Source of the DNA: Rhodococcus sp. KRD197
Lineage (GTDB): Bacteria; Actinomycetota; Actinomycetes; Mycobacteriales; Mycobacteriaceae
Direction: 5' to 3'
Assembly (NCBI RefSeq): GCF_017168235.1
Contig: NZ_JABFAO010000072.1
Span: 1 to 64,000, forward strand
Length of the DNA stretch: 64,000 bases
A program made the position numbers and the translations under genes. A model generated the notes under the pieces. That model was not told the DNA's origin. It made no database searches and saw only the letters and a list, made by a program, of their open reading frames with translations. Shown here one piece after another: positions 8,496-17,119 of this stretch (its first letter is position 1; each line of letters begins with the position of its first letter).

Positions 8496-9776
8496 TTGAC
8501 AACGTCCGAATCGGGCCCTCCGCGCGAGACTGCACCGCGCGAGAGTGCGCACAGCCCAGCAGGCGTCGCGCAGGCGCGCGGACTGCTGATCTCCGTCGCG
8601 AGTTCTCAGTTCGGGATCTCGGTGGTCTATGGCGCGGTGCCGGGGGTGCTCCTCGCGCTGCAGATCGCAGACATGGCCGGAGACCAGAACAAGGCCGGAG
8701 TCCTGAGTCTGTTCACCATCTTCGGTGCCATTGCAGCACTGGTGGCACAGCCGCTTGCCGGACGGTTGTCCGATCGGACCAGAACGAGAGTCGGAAGTCG
8801 TACACCATGGGTGGTCGGCGCATCCGTGATCGCGGCACCGATGTTGTGGGCCATGGGTTTCAGCCAGTCGCTACTCGTACTTGCAGTGCTGTACGTGGGA
8901 TCGGAGTTCGTTCTCAGTGCCGCCCAGGGGCCTCTCGCGGCAGTGTTGCCCGATCGAGTTCCTGTCGGTCGGCGTGGCACGTACAGTGCCGGTCTCGGTA
9001 TGGGCATCATGCTCGGATCGGTCGTCGGCACCGTCCTTGCCTCGGTTCTGTCGGACAACACCGTGGTGGCCTACCTCGTGATCGGCAGCATTCCGGTGAT
9101 CATGGCGCTCGCGCGTCTGTTGGTTGCTGGAGACGCTGACAACCGGAGCGCACCTGTCGTGCTGGACAAGGTCGATCGAGGATGGAGGTCCTTTGTCGTA
9201 TCGCCCTCGGAACATCCAGATTTCTGGTGGGCTATCGGTAGTCGTTCGCTGACCTACGCCGGATTCTTCACCGTCCAGGGTTATGCGCTGTACCTGTTGC
9301 AGGACTACATCGGGCTCGGGGACGATGCAGTTGACCTTGTTGCCGTGTCATCCGGAATCGCCGCACTGTGCATCGTTCTCGCCGCCGTGCCGTCGGGCAT
9401 CCTGTCCGACCGTGTGGGTCGACGAAAGCCGTTCGTAGTGGCTGCATCCGGCACGATGGCCGCCGGTTTCATCATCCCGCTGATCTTTCCGACTGTTGCC
9501 GGCTATCTCGCGATGATCGTCGTGATGGCGCTGTCCTTCGGCTGTTTCGAATCGACAGACAATGCGCTCGTCACTCAGGTGCTGCCGCGAGAGAGTGCGT
9601 ACGCGCAGGACTTGGGCGTGGTGAACGTTGCGGCCGTGGCGCCCCAGATTCTGGCGCCCGCGCTGGCGGGCTCCGTCGTCGTCTTGACCTCCGAGTACGT
9701 GTTGATCTTTCCGCTCGCCGCACTCTTCGCCTTGCTCGGCGCCTATTCGGTGACTCGGGTTCGTGGAGTGCGCTGA
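8496..9776 (+). CDS. MFS transporter
   Basis: A 12-helix permease of the major facilitator superfamily. The first helix is LLISVASSQFGISVVYGAVP, followed by a GRLSDRTRTRVGSRTPW loop (motif A region, near residue 85) of the kind seen in the GPH/SLC45-like branch. The second half repeats it with GILSDRVGRRKPF. TTG at 8496 with GGAG 6 bases before it gives 426 residues; TTG at 8484 is also in frame. The stop is 2 bases from the stop of the convergent TetR gene. It probably imports the substrate of the extradiol-dioxygenase operon that follows, an inference from position only. Confidence 0.8.
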   Translation: MTTSESGPPRETAPRESAHSPAGVAQARGLLISVASSQFGISVVYGAVPGVLLALQIADMAGDQNKAGVLSLFTIFGAIAALVAQPLAGRLSDRTRTRVGSRTPWVVGASVIAAPMLWAMGFSQSLLVLAVLYVGSEFVLSAAQGPLAAVLPDRVPVGRRGTYSAGLGMGIMLGSVVGTVLASVLSDNTVVAYLVIGSIPVIMALARLLVAGDADNRSAPVVLDKVDRGWRSFVVSPSEHPDFWWAIGSRSLTYAGFFTVQGYALYLLQDYIGLGDDAVDLVAVSSGIAALCIVLAAVPSGILSDRVGRRKPFVVAASGTMAAGFIIPLIFPTVAGYLAMIVVMALSFGCFESTDNALVTQVLPRESAYAQDLGVVNVAAVAPQILAPALAGSVVVLTSEYVLIFPLAALFALLGAYSVTRVRGVR

Positions 9777-9778
9777 TT

Positions 9779-10450
9779 CTATGTTGCCCGTGGTTGGTTC
9801 GCGGTGTCCTCGATGTCGGCCAGAACCTCGGCTATCGACGGAAGCGGTCTACTGCACAGTGCGTGTGCCTCGTCCGTGGGCAATCCGAGCGCGATGAGGA
9901 TGCCGGTGGTCATGGCGTCCGCGGCGGCCGCGTCGTCGCGGTCCGGTTGTTGGAGTAGCAGTTGGCCGAGTCCGAGGAGGGATCCGGCGACGAGGGCGAG
10001 CGCGAGGTCGGGATCCTCGACGCGGAATCTGCCGGCCTTCGAGGCGGCGGCGATGTCTCGTGCGGCGCGGGGCGCCAAGCCCTTCCCCGAGCCGATCAGT
10101 GAGGAACCGGAGTTGACGAGCACGCGACTGAGTTCGGGCTGCAGCCGAAACAGGCGGCCGGCTATGCGGAAGGACTGAGCGAAGACCTCTGCGGGATCGC
10201 CGACGTCATCGCCGAGGGCGTCGAGAAAATCGCCGAGGGAATCGAGCGCACTCTCCACGGCGGCGGCGAAGAGTTCTTCCTTGCTCTCGAAGTGGTTGTA
10301 GAACGATCCCATCCCCACGTCGGCGGCCTGGGTGATCTCCAGAATGGGCGCGGTGAGCTTGCCGTCGGCGATGAACCGCTGTCCAGCAGCGATCAAGGCC
10401 GCGCGTGTACGTGCTTTGCGGCGTTCGAGCCGGCTCGCTCCTGCGGTCAT
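9779..10450 (-). CDS. TetR-family transcriptional regulator
   Basis: One-component repressor of 223 residues. The N-terminal helix-turn-helix is ARTRAALIAAGQRFIADG, then EITQAADVGMGSFYNHFESKEEL (split here at residues ~38-60), typical TetR. The C-terminal ligand domain is hydrophobic and unclassified. The gene diverges from the ring-hydroxylation/ring-cleavage operon. The 132-base gap between them holds two perfect palindromes built from the same TCGTCA/TGACGA half-site, the expected layout for a repressor that controls itself and the catabolic operon. The inducer is probably an aromatic substrate or its CoA ester. Confidence 0.88.
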   Translation of the reverse strand: MTAGASRLERRKARTRAALIAAGQRFIADGKLTAPILEITQAADVGMGSFYNHFESKEELFAAAVESALDSLGDFLDALGDDVGDPAEVFAQSFRIAGRLFRLQPELSRVLVNSGSSLIGSGKGLAPRAARDIAAASKAGRFRVEDPDLALALVAGSLLGLGQLLLQQPDRDDAAAADAMTTGILIALGLPTDEAHALCSRPLPSIAEVLADIEDTANQPRAT

Positions 10451-10498
10451 ATGGGGTGCACCTTCGCCATCGGGTATCGACCGATCGATCCTAGCCTA

Positions 10499-10514
10499 TC
10501 GTCAATATTGACGA
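10499..10514. promoter_or_regulatory. Palindromic operator candidate 1 for the TetR gene
   Basis: TCGTCAATATTGACGA is a perfect 16-bp palindrome about 50 bases upstream of the TetR start. Its half-site recurs in a second palindrome 38 bases away. Assignment to this TetR is inferred from position. Confidence 0.55.
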
Positions 10515-10551
10515 ATTCTTCAAAAGCCTTGACTGAGAGTCTGGTCATAGG

Positions 10552-10565
10552 TGACGATATCGTCA
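10552..10565. promoter_or_regulatory. Palindromic operator candidate 2 before the extradiol dioxygenase gene
   Basis: TGACGATATCGTCA is a perfect 14-bp palindrome 17 bases before the dioxygenase ATG. TTGACT at 10529-10534 lies 17-18 bases upstream and may be the -35 box, so a bound repressor would cover the -10 region. TATCGTCA is identical in both palindromes. Confidence 0.55.
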
Positions 10566-10582
10566 GACAGTGAGGAGTCGAG

Positions 10583-11725
10583 ATGGTGGAAGTACACACC
10601 GGCGTCGATGCACACAGCGGCATGCACGTCGACCAAGGTGCGCTACCCGGCGAACATCCAGGTCGAGCATCGAACCCGATCATCAAGGTCCACGACATCG
10701 CATGGCTGGAGTTCGAAAAACCCGATCTGGTGAAGGCCGAGGCATTTGCGACGGCATTCGGATTCACGGTTCCGCACCGCACGCCGGAGGAAGTTCATCT
10801 CCGGGGTACGGAGACCGGCGCCCCGTGCGTCATCATCCGCAAAGGGAATCGAACCCGGTTCGTGGGCGCGGCGTTCCTCGCCGCCGACGAGTCCGATGTG
10901 TTGGTGTTGGGAAAGCTCACCGGCAACCGAGTTTCGCGCCTACCCGAGAGCATCGGCGGCATCGGGGTCACCCTGCACGATCCGGGTGGTCAGCCCGTTC
11001 GGGTGGTGGCGGGCATGAATCAACTGCCTTCCCTCCCGGGGCAGCGCGCGCACACCTTCAACTTCGACGAACCGCTGACGCGCGTGAACGCGACGCAACG
11101 TCCGCCGCGCGAGCCTGCGCGGGTGCAACGCCTGGGCCACGTGGTCATCTCGCGTACGCGTTACCTCGAGAACCTCAATTGGTACCTCGAACACCTCGGA
11201 CTCATCGTCAGTGACTTCCTCTACTACGACGGCCAGCGTGAACGTGGCCCGGTGATGAGCTTCATCCGCTGCGATCGCGGCGAAACGCCGACGGATCACC
11301 ACACGCTCGCGATGACGCTCGGTCCGTCCGACCGCTACGTGCACTCGGCGTATCAGGTCTGTGATCTCGACGCCCTCGCCGCCGGTGGCGAGTACCTGAC
11401 CGAACGCGGGTATCGGCACTCGTGGGGGATCGGGCGCCACATTCAGGGCAGCCAGATCTTCGACTACTGGCGCGACCCGGATGGCTTCCTCGTCGAGCAC
11501 TTCAGCGACGGTGACATGTTCGACACCTCGCTCGAGCCCGGGTGGGCGCCGATGACGGCCTCCGGCCTCGCTCAGTGGGGCCCGCCGGCTACCAAGGACT
11601 TTCTGGGCATCACGCCGAACCGTCAGGGTCTGCAGGAATTCCGGTCGATCCTTTCCTCGCTCCGCCAAGACAACGAATTCGATACCGAACGCCTCCGTGG
11701 CCTGTTGAAAGTAGCGTCCTCATGA
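10583..11725 (+). CDS. Extradiol ring-cleavage dioxygenase (type I, VOC fold)
   Basis: Opens a catechol ring next to the hydroxyls with O2 and Fe(II). The two-domain glyoxalase/VOC fold carries the iron ligands His186 (RLGHVVIS), His254 (RYVHSAYQV) and Glu305 (FLVEHFSDG). His286 (GRHIQGS) and Tyr295 (FDYWRDPDG) are the usual second-shell residues. The 380-residue product has an N-terminal extension of about 30 residues rich in His and Gly. GAGGAG precedes ATG 10583 by about 7 bases. It is the first gene of an operon with an FAH-fold hydrolase and a flavin hydroxylase. The substrate is probably a substituted catechol or dihydroxyphenyl-alkanoate; the exact one is not visible. Confidence 0.9.
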   Translation: MVEVHTGVDAHSGMHVDQGALPGEHPGRASNPIIKVHDIAWLEFEKPDLVKAEAFATAFGFTVPHRTPEEVHLRGTETGAPCVIIRKGNRTRFVGAAFLAADESDVLVLGKLTGNRVSRLPESIGGIGVTLHDPGGQPVRVVAGMNQLPSLPGQRAHTFNFDEPLTRVNATQRPPREPARVQRLGHVVISRTRYLENLNWYLEHLGLIVSDFLYYDGQRERGPVMSFIRCDRGETPTDHHTLAMTLGPSDRYVHSAYQVCDLDALAAGGEYLTERGYRHSWGIGRHIQGSQIFDYWRDPDGFLVEHFSDGDMFDTSLEPGWAPMTASGLAQWGPPATKDFLGITPNRQGLQEFRSILSSLRQDNEFDTERLRGLLKVASS

Positions 11726-12657
11726 GCATTTCCGTTCTCCGTACCGATGACGCGTGGTGGGTCCAGACCCCCGAAGGTGCCGTCAAGGTCGATACCGACG
11801 CGGTCACCACCGCCGAACTTCTCGCCGACCGGTCCTCGGTCGAGGCGGCACGGGAGGGCACGGACACCGTGCCGGTGGAGACTCTGCAAATGATCTCCCC
11901 TGTCACCGCGCCCTGCCGGGTCGTCGCGCAGATGACGAACTTCGTATCGCACGTCAAGGACTCGGGGATGAACCCGGAGACCGTCCCGTTGACGTTCTTT
12001 CGCAAGTCCTCCGGATCGATCAGCGGCCCCACCGACGACATCGTCAAGCCTGCGCATGTGAAGCTGCTGGACTACGAGATCGAGATCGGGCTCGTCTTCG
12101 GCAAGACGCTCGCGGTGGGCACGGAGATCAACAGCTCCGATATCGCGGACTACATTGCCGGGCTCGTCATCACCAACGATGTCTCGGCTCGCGACGTGCA
12201 GCTCCCCAAGACTCAGTTCTACGAGGGGAAGTCGTACCCCACCTTCACCCCGGTCGGACCGGTGCTGCTGCTGCTCGAGGCCGGGGAATTCGCCCGGTTC
12301 AGCGATCTGGGCCTGACTCTGCGCGTCAACGGGGAGGTGCGCCAGGACAGCACTGTCGCGGACATGATCTACCGGCCGCTGGAAACGTTGCGAACTCTCG
12401 TCGGATTCCAGCGCATGGATGCGGGCGACCTGCTGCTCACCGGCACGCCGGGCGGAACCGCGCTCAAGGCCCCGGCGAAGCCGGTCGAAATGATCGGCGC
12501 TCTGGTGCCACCGGCAGTCAAGTGGAAGGTCTTCTTCAAGAAGCAGGCATCGAATCCCTTGTATCTGAAGGACGGCGACGTGGTGGAGCTTTCGGTGTCC
12601 ACGCCCGATGGCGCACTCGATCTCGGGATTCAGCGGACGACAGTGCGGTATGCCTGA
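11722..12657 (+). CDS. Fumarylacetoacetate hydrolase (FAH) family protein
   Basis: Acts on a 2-oxo-enol ring-fission product, by C-C hydrolysis, decarboxylation or isomerisation. FAH-fold features: the LLDYEIEIGLVFGKTL segment with Glu metal ligands near residue 115, VITNDVSARDVQ near residue 151, and LLTGTPGGTALKAP near residue 240. The 311-residue product starts at an ATG that overlaps the dioxygenase stop (ATGA), so the two are coupled. The operon has no alpha/beta-hydrolase of the MhpC/HsaD type, so this protein may do the next step after ring cleavage, as HpcE-type enzymes do. A maleylpyruvate or acylpyruvate hydrolase role is possible. Confidence 0.82.
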   Translation: MSISVLRTDDAWWVQTPEGAVKVDTDAVTTAELLADRSSVEAAREGTDTVPVETLQMISPVTAPCRVVAQMTNFVSHVKDSGMNPETVPLTFFRKSSGSISGPTDDIVKPAHVKLLDYEIEIGLVFGKTLAVGTEINSSDIADYIAGLVITNDVSARDVQLPKTQFYEGKSYPTFTPVGPVLLLLEAGEFARFSDLGLTLRVNGEVRQDSTVADMIYRPLETLRTLVGFQRMDAGDLLLTGTPGGTALKAPAKPVEMIGALVPPAVKWKVFFKKQASNPLYLKDGDVVELSVSTPDGALDLGIQRTTVRYA

Positions 12658-12691
12658 TGTGCAGCGATGACCGACGATCTGGGAGGACGAG

Positions 12692-14266
12692 GTGACTGTC
12701 GAGCACTACCCGGTGGTTGTCGTCGGCTCCGGCCCGGCGGGAATGACCTCCGCATTACTGTTGGCACAGTACGGAATCGAGTGTCTCGTCCTCGATCGCT
12801 GGGACGATGTCTACCCGCAGCCGCGAGCGGTGCATCTCGATGACGAGGTCTATCGCATCCTCGGAGACCTAGGGCTCGCCGAGGAATTCGCGCAGCAGTC
12901 GAGGCCTACCCGAGGCTTGCGGCTGGTGGACCGCAACATCGGTGTCATCGCCGAGTTCGAGCGTGACCCCGACCAGATGCCGCATGGGTTTCCACAGGCC
13001 AACATGTTCGACCAACCCGACCTCGAACGTCTGATGAGAACCAGATTGTCGACGTCCGCGACCGTGCACGAGCGCGGTGGTTGCGAGGTCGTCGATGTCG
13101 CGAACATGCGCGATCAGGCTGTCGTTACGTACATCGATGTCGACAGCGGCGAGCGCCGCGCCGTTACAGCGGACTACGTGCTCGGGTGCGACGGGGCAAA
13201 CAGCGTCGTCCGTTCGTCCATCGGTTCGAAAATGAAGGATCTGGGGTTCGAGCAGCGGTGGCTGGTGGTGGACGTCGCCACCGACGCCGAACTGGGGCAG
13301 TGGGAAGGCGTTCATCAGGTCTGCGATATCGACCGAGCCGCCACGTACATGCGGATCGGGCCCTCTCGCTATCGGTGGGAATTTCGTTTGCGCGAGGACG
13401 AAACCGCGGAAATGTTCACCGAGCTCGAAGCGATCAAGCCGCTCGTCGCACCATGGTTGCGCGAGGTGCCCGACCCGGATCTGAAGCTGATCCGAAATGC
13501 TGAGTACACCTTCCGCGCCCAGGTTGTGGATCGGTGGCGGGACCGACGAATCTTCTTGCTCGGCGATGCCGCGCACCTCACCCCACCGTTCATCGGCCAG
13601 GGCTTGGGCGCCGGACTGCGCGATGCAAGGAACCTCGTCTGGAAGCTAGCGGTCACTCTCGGCGGTGCAGCGTCCGACGAGGCCCTCGATACCTACGAGT
13701 CGGAGCGAAAGCCGCACGTCACGACCATGATCCAACTGGCAATAGCGATCGGTTGGGCCATGACCGGCGGCGGCGCGATCAGTGATGTGATTCGCAAGCA
13801 GGTTGCACCGCTGCTCGGATACGTGCCCGTCCTGGGGGCGCGAGTCACCAACAGTGCCACGCCACGTCTGTCGCGCTCCGCGTTCGTGCAACGCAATTAC
13901 CTCTCGCGCCACGATCTCGCGGGTCAACAGTGTCCGAATTGCGTGATCGGCGGCGCCCAGCGTCTCGACGAACTCGCCCCTGGCCGTTTCCTGTTCGTCT
14001 CGAACACTCCGCTCACGCCCGAACAGCGTACCGAGGTTCATCGACGCGGCGCTGTGGTATTGGAAGTGCCGGCGTCCTCGGATCTCGGGCAATGGCTGCA
14101 CCGCGGCCGCGTCTGCGCCGCAATTGTCCGGCCGGATCGCACCGTGATGGCGACGAGTCGCTCGGTGCCGGCACTGCACACGAAAGTGCCCAGCTGCGAG
14201 GCCTTGTCCGGCCCGAAGCTACCGAGGCCGGCTCCACCGATTCTCCGCAGCGTCCATGTTCATTGA
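12692..14266 (+). CDS. FAD-dependent aromatic hydroxylase (MhpA-like)
   Basis: Class A flavoprotein monooxygenase that would ortho-hydroxylate a phenolic acid with NAD(P)H and O2 to supply a catechol to the extradiol dioxygenase. The FAD motif VVVGSGPAGMTSALLLAQYG is at residues ~9-28, the DG motif is LGCDGANSVVR, and the second FAD motif is FLLGDAAHLTPPFIGQG. At 524 residues it resembles 3-(3-hydroxyphenyl)propionate hydroxylase. The GTG start at 12692 has GGGAGG 5 bases upstream. It is 34 bases after the FAH gene in the same operon. Substrate assignment among hydroxyphenyl-alkanoates is inference. Confidence 0.87.
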   Translation: MTVEHYPVVVVGSGPAGMTSALLLAQYGIECLVLDRWDDVYPQPRAVHLDDEVYRILGDLGLAEEFAQQSRPTRGLRLVDRNIGVIAEFERDPDQMPHGFPQANMFDQPDLERLMRTRLSTSATVHERGGCEVVDVANMRDQAVVTYIDVDSGERRAVTADYVLGCDGANSVVRSSIGSKMKDLGFEQRWLVVDVATDAELGQWEGVHQVCDIDRAATYMRIGPSRYRWEFRLREDETAEMFTELEAIKPLVAPWLREVPDPDLKLIRNAEYTFRAQVVDRWRDRRIFLLGDAAHLTPPFIGQGLGAGLRDARNLVWKLAVTLGGAASDEALDTYESERKPHVTTMIQLAIAIGWAMTGGGAISDVIRKQVAPLLGYVPVLGARVTNSATPRLSRSAFVQRNYLSRHDLAGQQCPNCVIGGAQRLDELAPGRFLFVSNTPLTPEQRTEVHRRGAVVLEVPASSDLGQWLHRGRVCAAIVRPDRTVMATSRSVPALHTKVPSCEALSGPKLPRPAPPILRSVHVH

Positions 14267-14323
14267 CGTGTGCAGAGTACGAAGCTGGACCGAAGTTTTC
14301 GGCAAGACTAGGAGACAAGAGAT

Positions 14324-15127
14324 ATGAAGACAGCAATCGTCACCGGAGCGTCATCGGGCATCGGCCATGCTGTGGCAGCAGCTTTGGTCAAGCGCGGCTA
14401 CCGGGTGATCGGAACCAGCCGAAACAGTTCCACGGTGACCGACCCGGTGAAGGGCGTCGACTACCGTGATCTGGATCTGACAGATCGGGACTCGATCAAG
14501 CGCTTCGTGGACGGCCTCGGTGGCAAGGACGTGGACGTGCTGATCAACAACGCGGGTGAATCGCAGTGTGGACCACTCGAAGAGCTGCCCATCGACGCTG
14601 TGCAGCGGTTGTTTCAACTCCATGTCTTCGGCGCAATCGAACTGACCCAGCTGGTGCTGCCGGGTATGCGCGAGCAGCGTAGCGGCAAGATCGTCAATGT
14701 CGGGTCCATGCTCGCGAGCTTCCCGCTCGCCTACCGGTCTTCGTACGTGGCGACCAAGGCCGCCATCAAAGGCTTCTCCACCGCCGCGCGATACGAACTG
14801 GCCCAGTTCGGCGTCGACATCACCACCGTCGAACCGGGTTCGATCGCCACCGGGCTGTCCGGCCGTCGTACCAAGTACATCAATGACAACTCGCCGTACC
14901 AGCAGGAGTTCACCTCTGCGATAGCCGCTCTCGACACCAAGGAGTCCCAGGGGATTTCGGCGGCCAAGGTTGCCGAGACGGTGGTCGAGGCTGTCGAGTC
15001 CAAGAAGACCCGTTCGCTCTACGCTGTCGGCAGCAACGCGCCGGTCGTGTTCCTCGCTCGACGGCTGCTGCCGCGCAACGTGATCGAATCCGTCATGGCC
15101 AAGGCCTACGGTATCGGCGCCAAGTAG
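14324..15127 (+). CDS. Short-chain dehydrogenase/reductase (SDR)
   Basis: NAD(P)-dependent oxidoreductase of the classical SDR family, 267 residues. It has the cofactor motif TGASSGIG at residues 7-14, NNAG near residue 75, the catalytic serine in NVGSMLASF and the YVATK active-site pair. GGAGACAAGAG precedes the ATG. It is the fourth same-strand gene after the dioxygenase, 57 bases beyond the hydroxylase, so it may oxidise or reduce a side-chain alcohol or ketone of the aromatic substrate. The following TetR gene begins 11 bases on. The substrate is unknown. Confidence 0.88.
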   Translation: MKTAIVTGASSGIGHAVAAALVKRGYRVIGTSRNSSTVTDPVKGVDYRDLDLTDRDSIKRFVDGLGGKDVDVLINNAGESQCGPLEELPIDAVQRLFQLHVFGAIELTQLVLPGMREQRSGKIVNVGSMLASFPLAYRSSYVATKAAIKGFSTAARYELAQFGVDITTVEPGSIATGLSGRRTKYINDNSPYQQEFTSAIAALDTKESQGISAAKVAETVVEAVESKKTRSLYAVGSNAPVVFLARRLLPRNVIESVMAKAYGIGAK

Positions 15128-15138
15128 CGAACCAGTCG

Positions 15139-15855
15139 ATGAAAGACCGAAATGCCAAGGCGGGGTGGTCTATCGTGTCTGCGATGCCGACGAACGAGGA
15201 ACCTGTGTCCGGGCCGTCGAGGCCGCCCGGCATTCGGTCGCGCCGTGCCTCGCGCCCACGTCGAGACGCGGGCCCCCGTAGCGATCGCAGGCAAGCGCTC
15301 ATCGACGCCGCCATCGAGATGTTCACCGAAGATGGTTCCGCCGATATCAGCGCAGCGGCGATTGCTCGACGGGCCGATGTGGCCCACGGCCTGCTGTTCT
15401 ACTACTTCACCGACAAGAAGGGCCTCGTGGCGGCGGCGTTGGTGGACATGCTGGACGAGCTGGCCGCATACCAGAGTCCGCGGCCTGAGGAGAAGACAGA
15501 GCGTGAACGGCTCGAAGGGTTCGTGCGGCGCCACGTCGAGTTCCTGGACCGCTACCGAATCGCGTACCTCAGGGTGATTCGCGAGGGTGTGTTCGCCACC
15601 CCCGAGATCAATCGCGCTGTACAGCAGGCCCGTTCGAACGCCGCGGATCAGGTCACTGAACTCACCGGCTTGGCCAAGCCCGGATCTGCTCGCGTCAGAG
15701 TCGCTGTCAGTGGCTGGATAGGCTTTCTGGACCGACTTGCCGACGAGTACATCGATGATCCTGAGCTCGATCTCGACAGCGTGGTCGTGTTGGCCGCTGA
15801 TGCCTTCGACGCCGTCGTCAATGCGGCGCGCATCTCCGGGTGTGCGGATTTGTGA
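15139..15855 (+). CDS. TetR-family transcriptional regulator
   Basis: Repressor-like protein of up to 238 residues. The helix-turn-helix region is RRQALIDAAIEMFTEDG and ISAAAIARRADVAHGLLFYY with the usual FYYFTDKKGLV, typical TetR. The N-terminal 45 residues from ATG 15139 are basic and poorly conserved-looking; GTG 15175 or ATG 15184 are equally likely starts. It follows the SDR gene closely and precedes an exported amidohydrolase, so its target may be either. No clear palindrome is seen around it. Confidence 0.82.
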   Translation: MKDRNAKAGWSIVSAMPTNEEPVSGPSRPPGIRSRRASRPRRDAGPRSDRRQALIDAAIEMFTEDGSADISAAAIARRADVAHGLLFYYFTDKKGLVAAALVDMLDELAAYQSPRPEEKTERERLEGFVRRHVEFLDRYRIAYLRVIREGVFATPEINRAVQQARSNAADQVTELTGLAKPGSARVRVAVSGWIGFLDRLADEYIDDPELDLDSVVVLAADAFDAVVNAARISGCADL

Positions 15856-15940
15856 ACGCTCACACTGTGCCGCAAGGGTTTCATAGGCAATCATGATCAG
15901 GCGGAACTACATTCTTCACAAAACTGCATTGGGGTGATCG

Positions 15941-17023
15941 GTGTCGAACGAGGTGTCTCGGAGATCAGCGCTGAGGGCGTTGGTGGCAGGTGGTGTGGTG
16001 GCCGGTGCGGTGGCGCACAGTCTGTCATCGCCGCCCGCAGCTGCTGCGTTGCCGAACAGTAGATTTCGGGTAGACCTTCATGCGCACTACTTGCCTCCGC
16101 AGTATCGCGACGCACTGAACGCGACCGGGTATACGGCAAAATCGTTCGTACCACTGCCGTCCTGGTCGGTCGGTGAGGCGATCGAGTTCATGGACGCTCA
16201 TGCGATTGCAGCGCAGGTTATCTCGATCTCGGATCCGGGAGTCACCTTTCTCTCCGGAGCAGACGCTGCAGCCATGGCCAGGCATTGCAACGATTTTGCG
16301 GCCGATCTCGTCGAATCGGAGCCGACTCGCTTCGGCGCCTTCGGGGTGCTCCCGCTGCCCGATGTCGTCGCCTCGATAGCGGAGCTGCGGTACGCCCTGG
16401 ACGATCGGGCGATGGACGGAATTGTTCTTCTCAGTAGTTACGCCGGCATCTACCTGGGTGATCCGAGATTCGAACCGGTGATGGCCGAGTTGAATGAGCG
16501 CTCGGCGTTCGTGTTCGTTCATCCTGCCGAGGTCGCTCCGGACAATCGGCCGGAGCTGCCATTCCCGGCGTTCTACCAGGAGTATCCGTTCGAGACGACG
16601 AGGGCAGCTACGGTTCTCATGGCCTCGGGCACCCTGGACCGGTACCCGAACATCCGATTCTCGCTGGCCCATGCTGGTGGCTGCCTGCCGTTCCTCTCCG
16701 GGCGGCTGCGGGCGCCGCGAGCGGCGATCCCCGCGGCCCCGGACGTATCCGTCTTCGCCTCCGACACCGCTCTGGCGTCGTTCCACTACGACACATCACT
16801 TTCCGACAGCCCCGCCGCGATGCGAAGCGTGGTCGAGGTGGCGCCCGTGGAGAAAATGCTGTTCGGCACGGACTGGCCGTTCAGTTCGCTGGTTTATCGA
16901 GCGGCTACGACAGACGACCCGGCGCCCGGCCTCGGCGAGGTATTCGATACCGAGCAGCGTTATCGGATCGAACGACTCAACGCCCTCGAACAGCTACCGC
17001 GTCTGGCACGCGCCCTCGGCTGA
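15941..17023 (+). CDS. Tat-exported amidohydrolase (amidohydrolase_2 / ACMSD-like)
   Basis: A metal-dependent hydrolase or decarboxylase with an export signal. The N-terminus has the twin-arginine motif SRRSALRAL at residues 6-14, a hydrophobic stretch and an AAAALPN cleavage region near residue 36. The TIM-barrel metal ligands are visible: DLHAHY (His-x-His), FVHPAE, SLAHAGG and FGTDWPF with the Asp. ACMSD-like enzymes normally act in the cytoplasm on decarboxylation of aromatic or 2-oxo acids, so secretion is unusual. The GTG start is the only one that includes the signal. It stands alone between a TetR gene and the ECF operon. Confidence 0.82.
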   Translation: MSNEVSRRSALRALVAGGVVAGAVAHSLSSPPAAAALPNSRFRVDLHAHYLPPQYRDALNATGYTAKSFVPLPSWSVGEAIEFMDAHAIAAQVISISDPGVTFLSGADAAAMARHCNDFAADLVESEPTRFGAFGVLPLPDVVASIAELRYALDDRAMDGIVLLSSYAGIYLGDPRFEPVMAELNERSAFVFVHPAEVAPDNRPELPFPAFYQEYPFETTRAATVLMASGTLDRYPNIRFSLAHAGGCLPFLSGRLRAPRAAIPAAPDVSVFASDTALASFHYDTSLSDSPAAMRSVVEVAPVEKMLFGTDWPFSSLVYRAATTDDPAPGLGEVFDTEQRYRIERLNALEQLPRLARALG

Positions 17024-17060
17024 GGACCCGTGCCAGGCGCGTCGGGCTGCGCTTTGGGCG

Positions 17061-17090
17061 TTGTGTCGCATTGTGTCGCATTGTGTTGCG
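17061..17090 (+). repeat. Three 10-bp direct repeats upstream of the YCII/ECF operon
   Basis: TTGTGTCGCA occurs twice exactly at 17061-17080 and a third time as TTGTGTTGCG at 17081-17090. They lie 30-60 bases before the ECF42-type promoter. The spacing of one helical turn suits cooperative protein binding; the function is unknown. Confidence 0.6.
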
Positions 17091-17119
17091 GAATCGACTC
17101 GGAAACAATGATCCAGGAA

